From the NCBI GenBank assembly GCA_013203525.1, contig JABMQB010000650.1:1-6359 (forward strand): DNA of 6,359 nucleotides, given 5' to 3'. The notes beneath the pieces are model-generated. The model was not told the DNA's origin. It worked only from the letters and a program-made list of their open reading frames with translations, and made no database searches. Positions 6,293 to 6,359 of the stretch are shown here, piece after piece. The stretch is from Mariniphaga sp. (GTDB taxonomy: Bacteria > Bacteroidota > Bacteroidia > Bacteroidales > Prolixibacteraceae). The translations under genes and the position numbers were made by a program. The first letter of the stretch is position 1. Every line of letters starts with the position of its first letter.

Positions 6293-6359
6293 ATGTATCA
6301 AAACCGAAAAAAGTACGACAAGGAGTTCAAGCAAAAAGCTGTTGAACTTTCCTATGCAA
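6293..6359 (+). CDS. IS3-family transposase OrfA, N-terminus
   Basis: The first 22 codons are visible before the window ends. The product starts MYQNRKKYDKEFK and continues QKAVELSYA, the typical opening of the helix-turn-helix OrfA of IS3-family elements (basic start, YDxEFKxxAVEL, then the first helix). OrfA binds the IS ends and is normally fused to the DDE-domain OrfB by programmed -1 frameshifting. The ATG at 6293 is chosen because the family motif starts directly after it. No Shine-Dalgarno sequence is evident; a hairpin ends four bases upstream. Confidence 0.82.
   Translation, partial: MYQNRKKYDKEFKQKAVELSYA

Larger units (their letters stand above)
6235..6359 (+). mobile_element. IS3-family insertion sequence, left end (truncated by the window)
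   Basis: The element begins with TG at 6235 and has a terminal sequence of IS3-family pattern, followed by a leader and the start of an orfA-type transposase gene at 6293. The 58 bp from the IS end to orfA is typical of the family. Only the left end is inside the window, so the subgroup, the right inverted repeat and any target duplication cannot be determined. Confidence 0.72.

Noticed and set aside
6134..6334. Minus-strand open frame of 66 codons
   Set aside because: It starts inside the IS leader and orfA region, crosses the IS tip and gives a hydrophobic product with no family features. The frame ending at 6129 in the same DNA is more protein-like.
1..6359. CRISPR array, tRNA or rRNA genes, phage genes or defence genes
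   Set aside because: No regularly spaced direct repeats, cloverleaf-like segments or typical defence or phage motifs were seen on either strand.

Overview
The window looks like chromosomal DNA of a member of the Bacteroidota, most likely an environmental polysaccharide degrader. The evidence is AT-rich DNA, start codons without clear Shine-Dalgarno sequences, a very large secreted protein ending in a type IX secretion (T9SS) C-terminal sorting domain, and an anaerobic sulfatase-maturase gene, a family common in polysaccharide-degrading Bacteroidota. The genus cannot be fixed from the sequence alone.

Layout. (1) Bases 1-640, plus strand: the C-terminal half of an anSME-type radical SAM enzyme, cut by the window edge. 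(2) Bases 677-1540, minus strand, convergent with the first gene and 36 bp away: a Tat-exported dienelactone-hydrolase-family protein resembling E. coli YghX. (3) Bases 1541-1762: intergenic, with an 8-6-8 inverted repeat and a weak promoter candidate for the hydrolase. (4) Bases 1763-5620, minus strand: a 1285-residue modular secreted protein made of a signal peptide, a right-handed parallel beta-helix, a CBM-like jelly roll, a small beta-sandwich, three PKD/Ig-like repeats, further adhesive modules and a T9SS tail. (5) Bases 5621-6128: mostly non-coding, with two short palindromes upstream of the large gene, a possible 27-residue micro-ORF and a good minus-strand terminator. (6) Bases 6129-6234: the 3' tail of an unidentified minus-strand gene that ends at (7) base 6235, where the left end of an IS3-family insertion sequence begins. 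The IS shows its terminal inverted repeat, a leader hairpin and the first 22 codons of orfA before the window stops.

Functional reading. The maturase activates secreted sulfatases, and the beta-helix/CBM protein is a plausible surface-bound or secreted polysaccharide-active protein, so both fit a setting of sulfated-polysaccharide use. No sulfatase, SusC/SusD pair or regulator is visible, so a polysaccharide utilisation locus is not shown. The most notable structural observations are at the right edge: an IS3 insertion that appears to have cut a gene, leaving its tail and terminator, and a hairpin placed just before the transposase start that could shield it from read-through transcription. 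I found no convincing new multi-gene system here.
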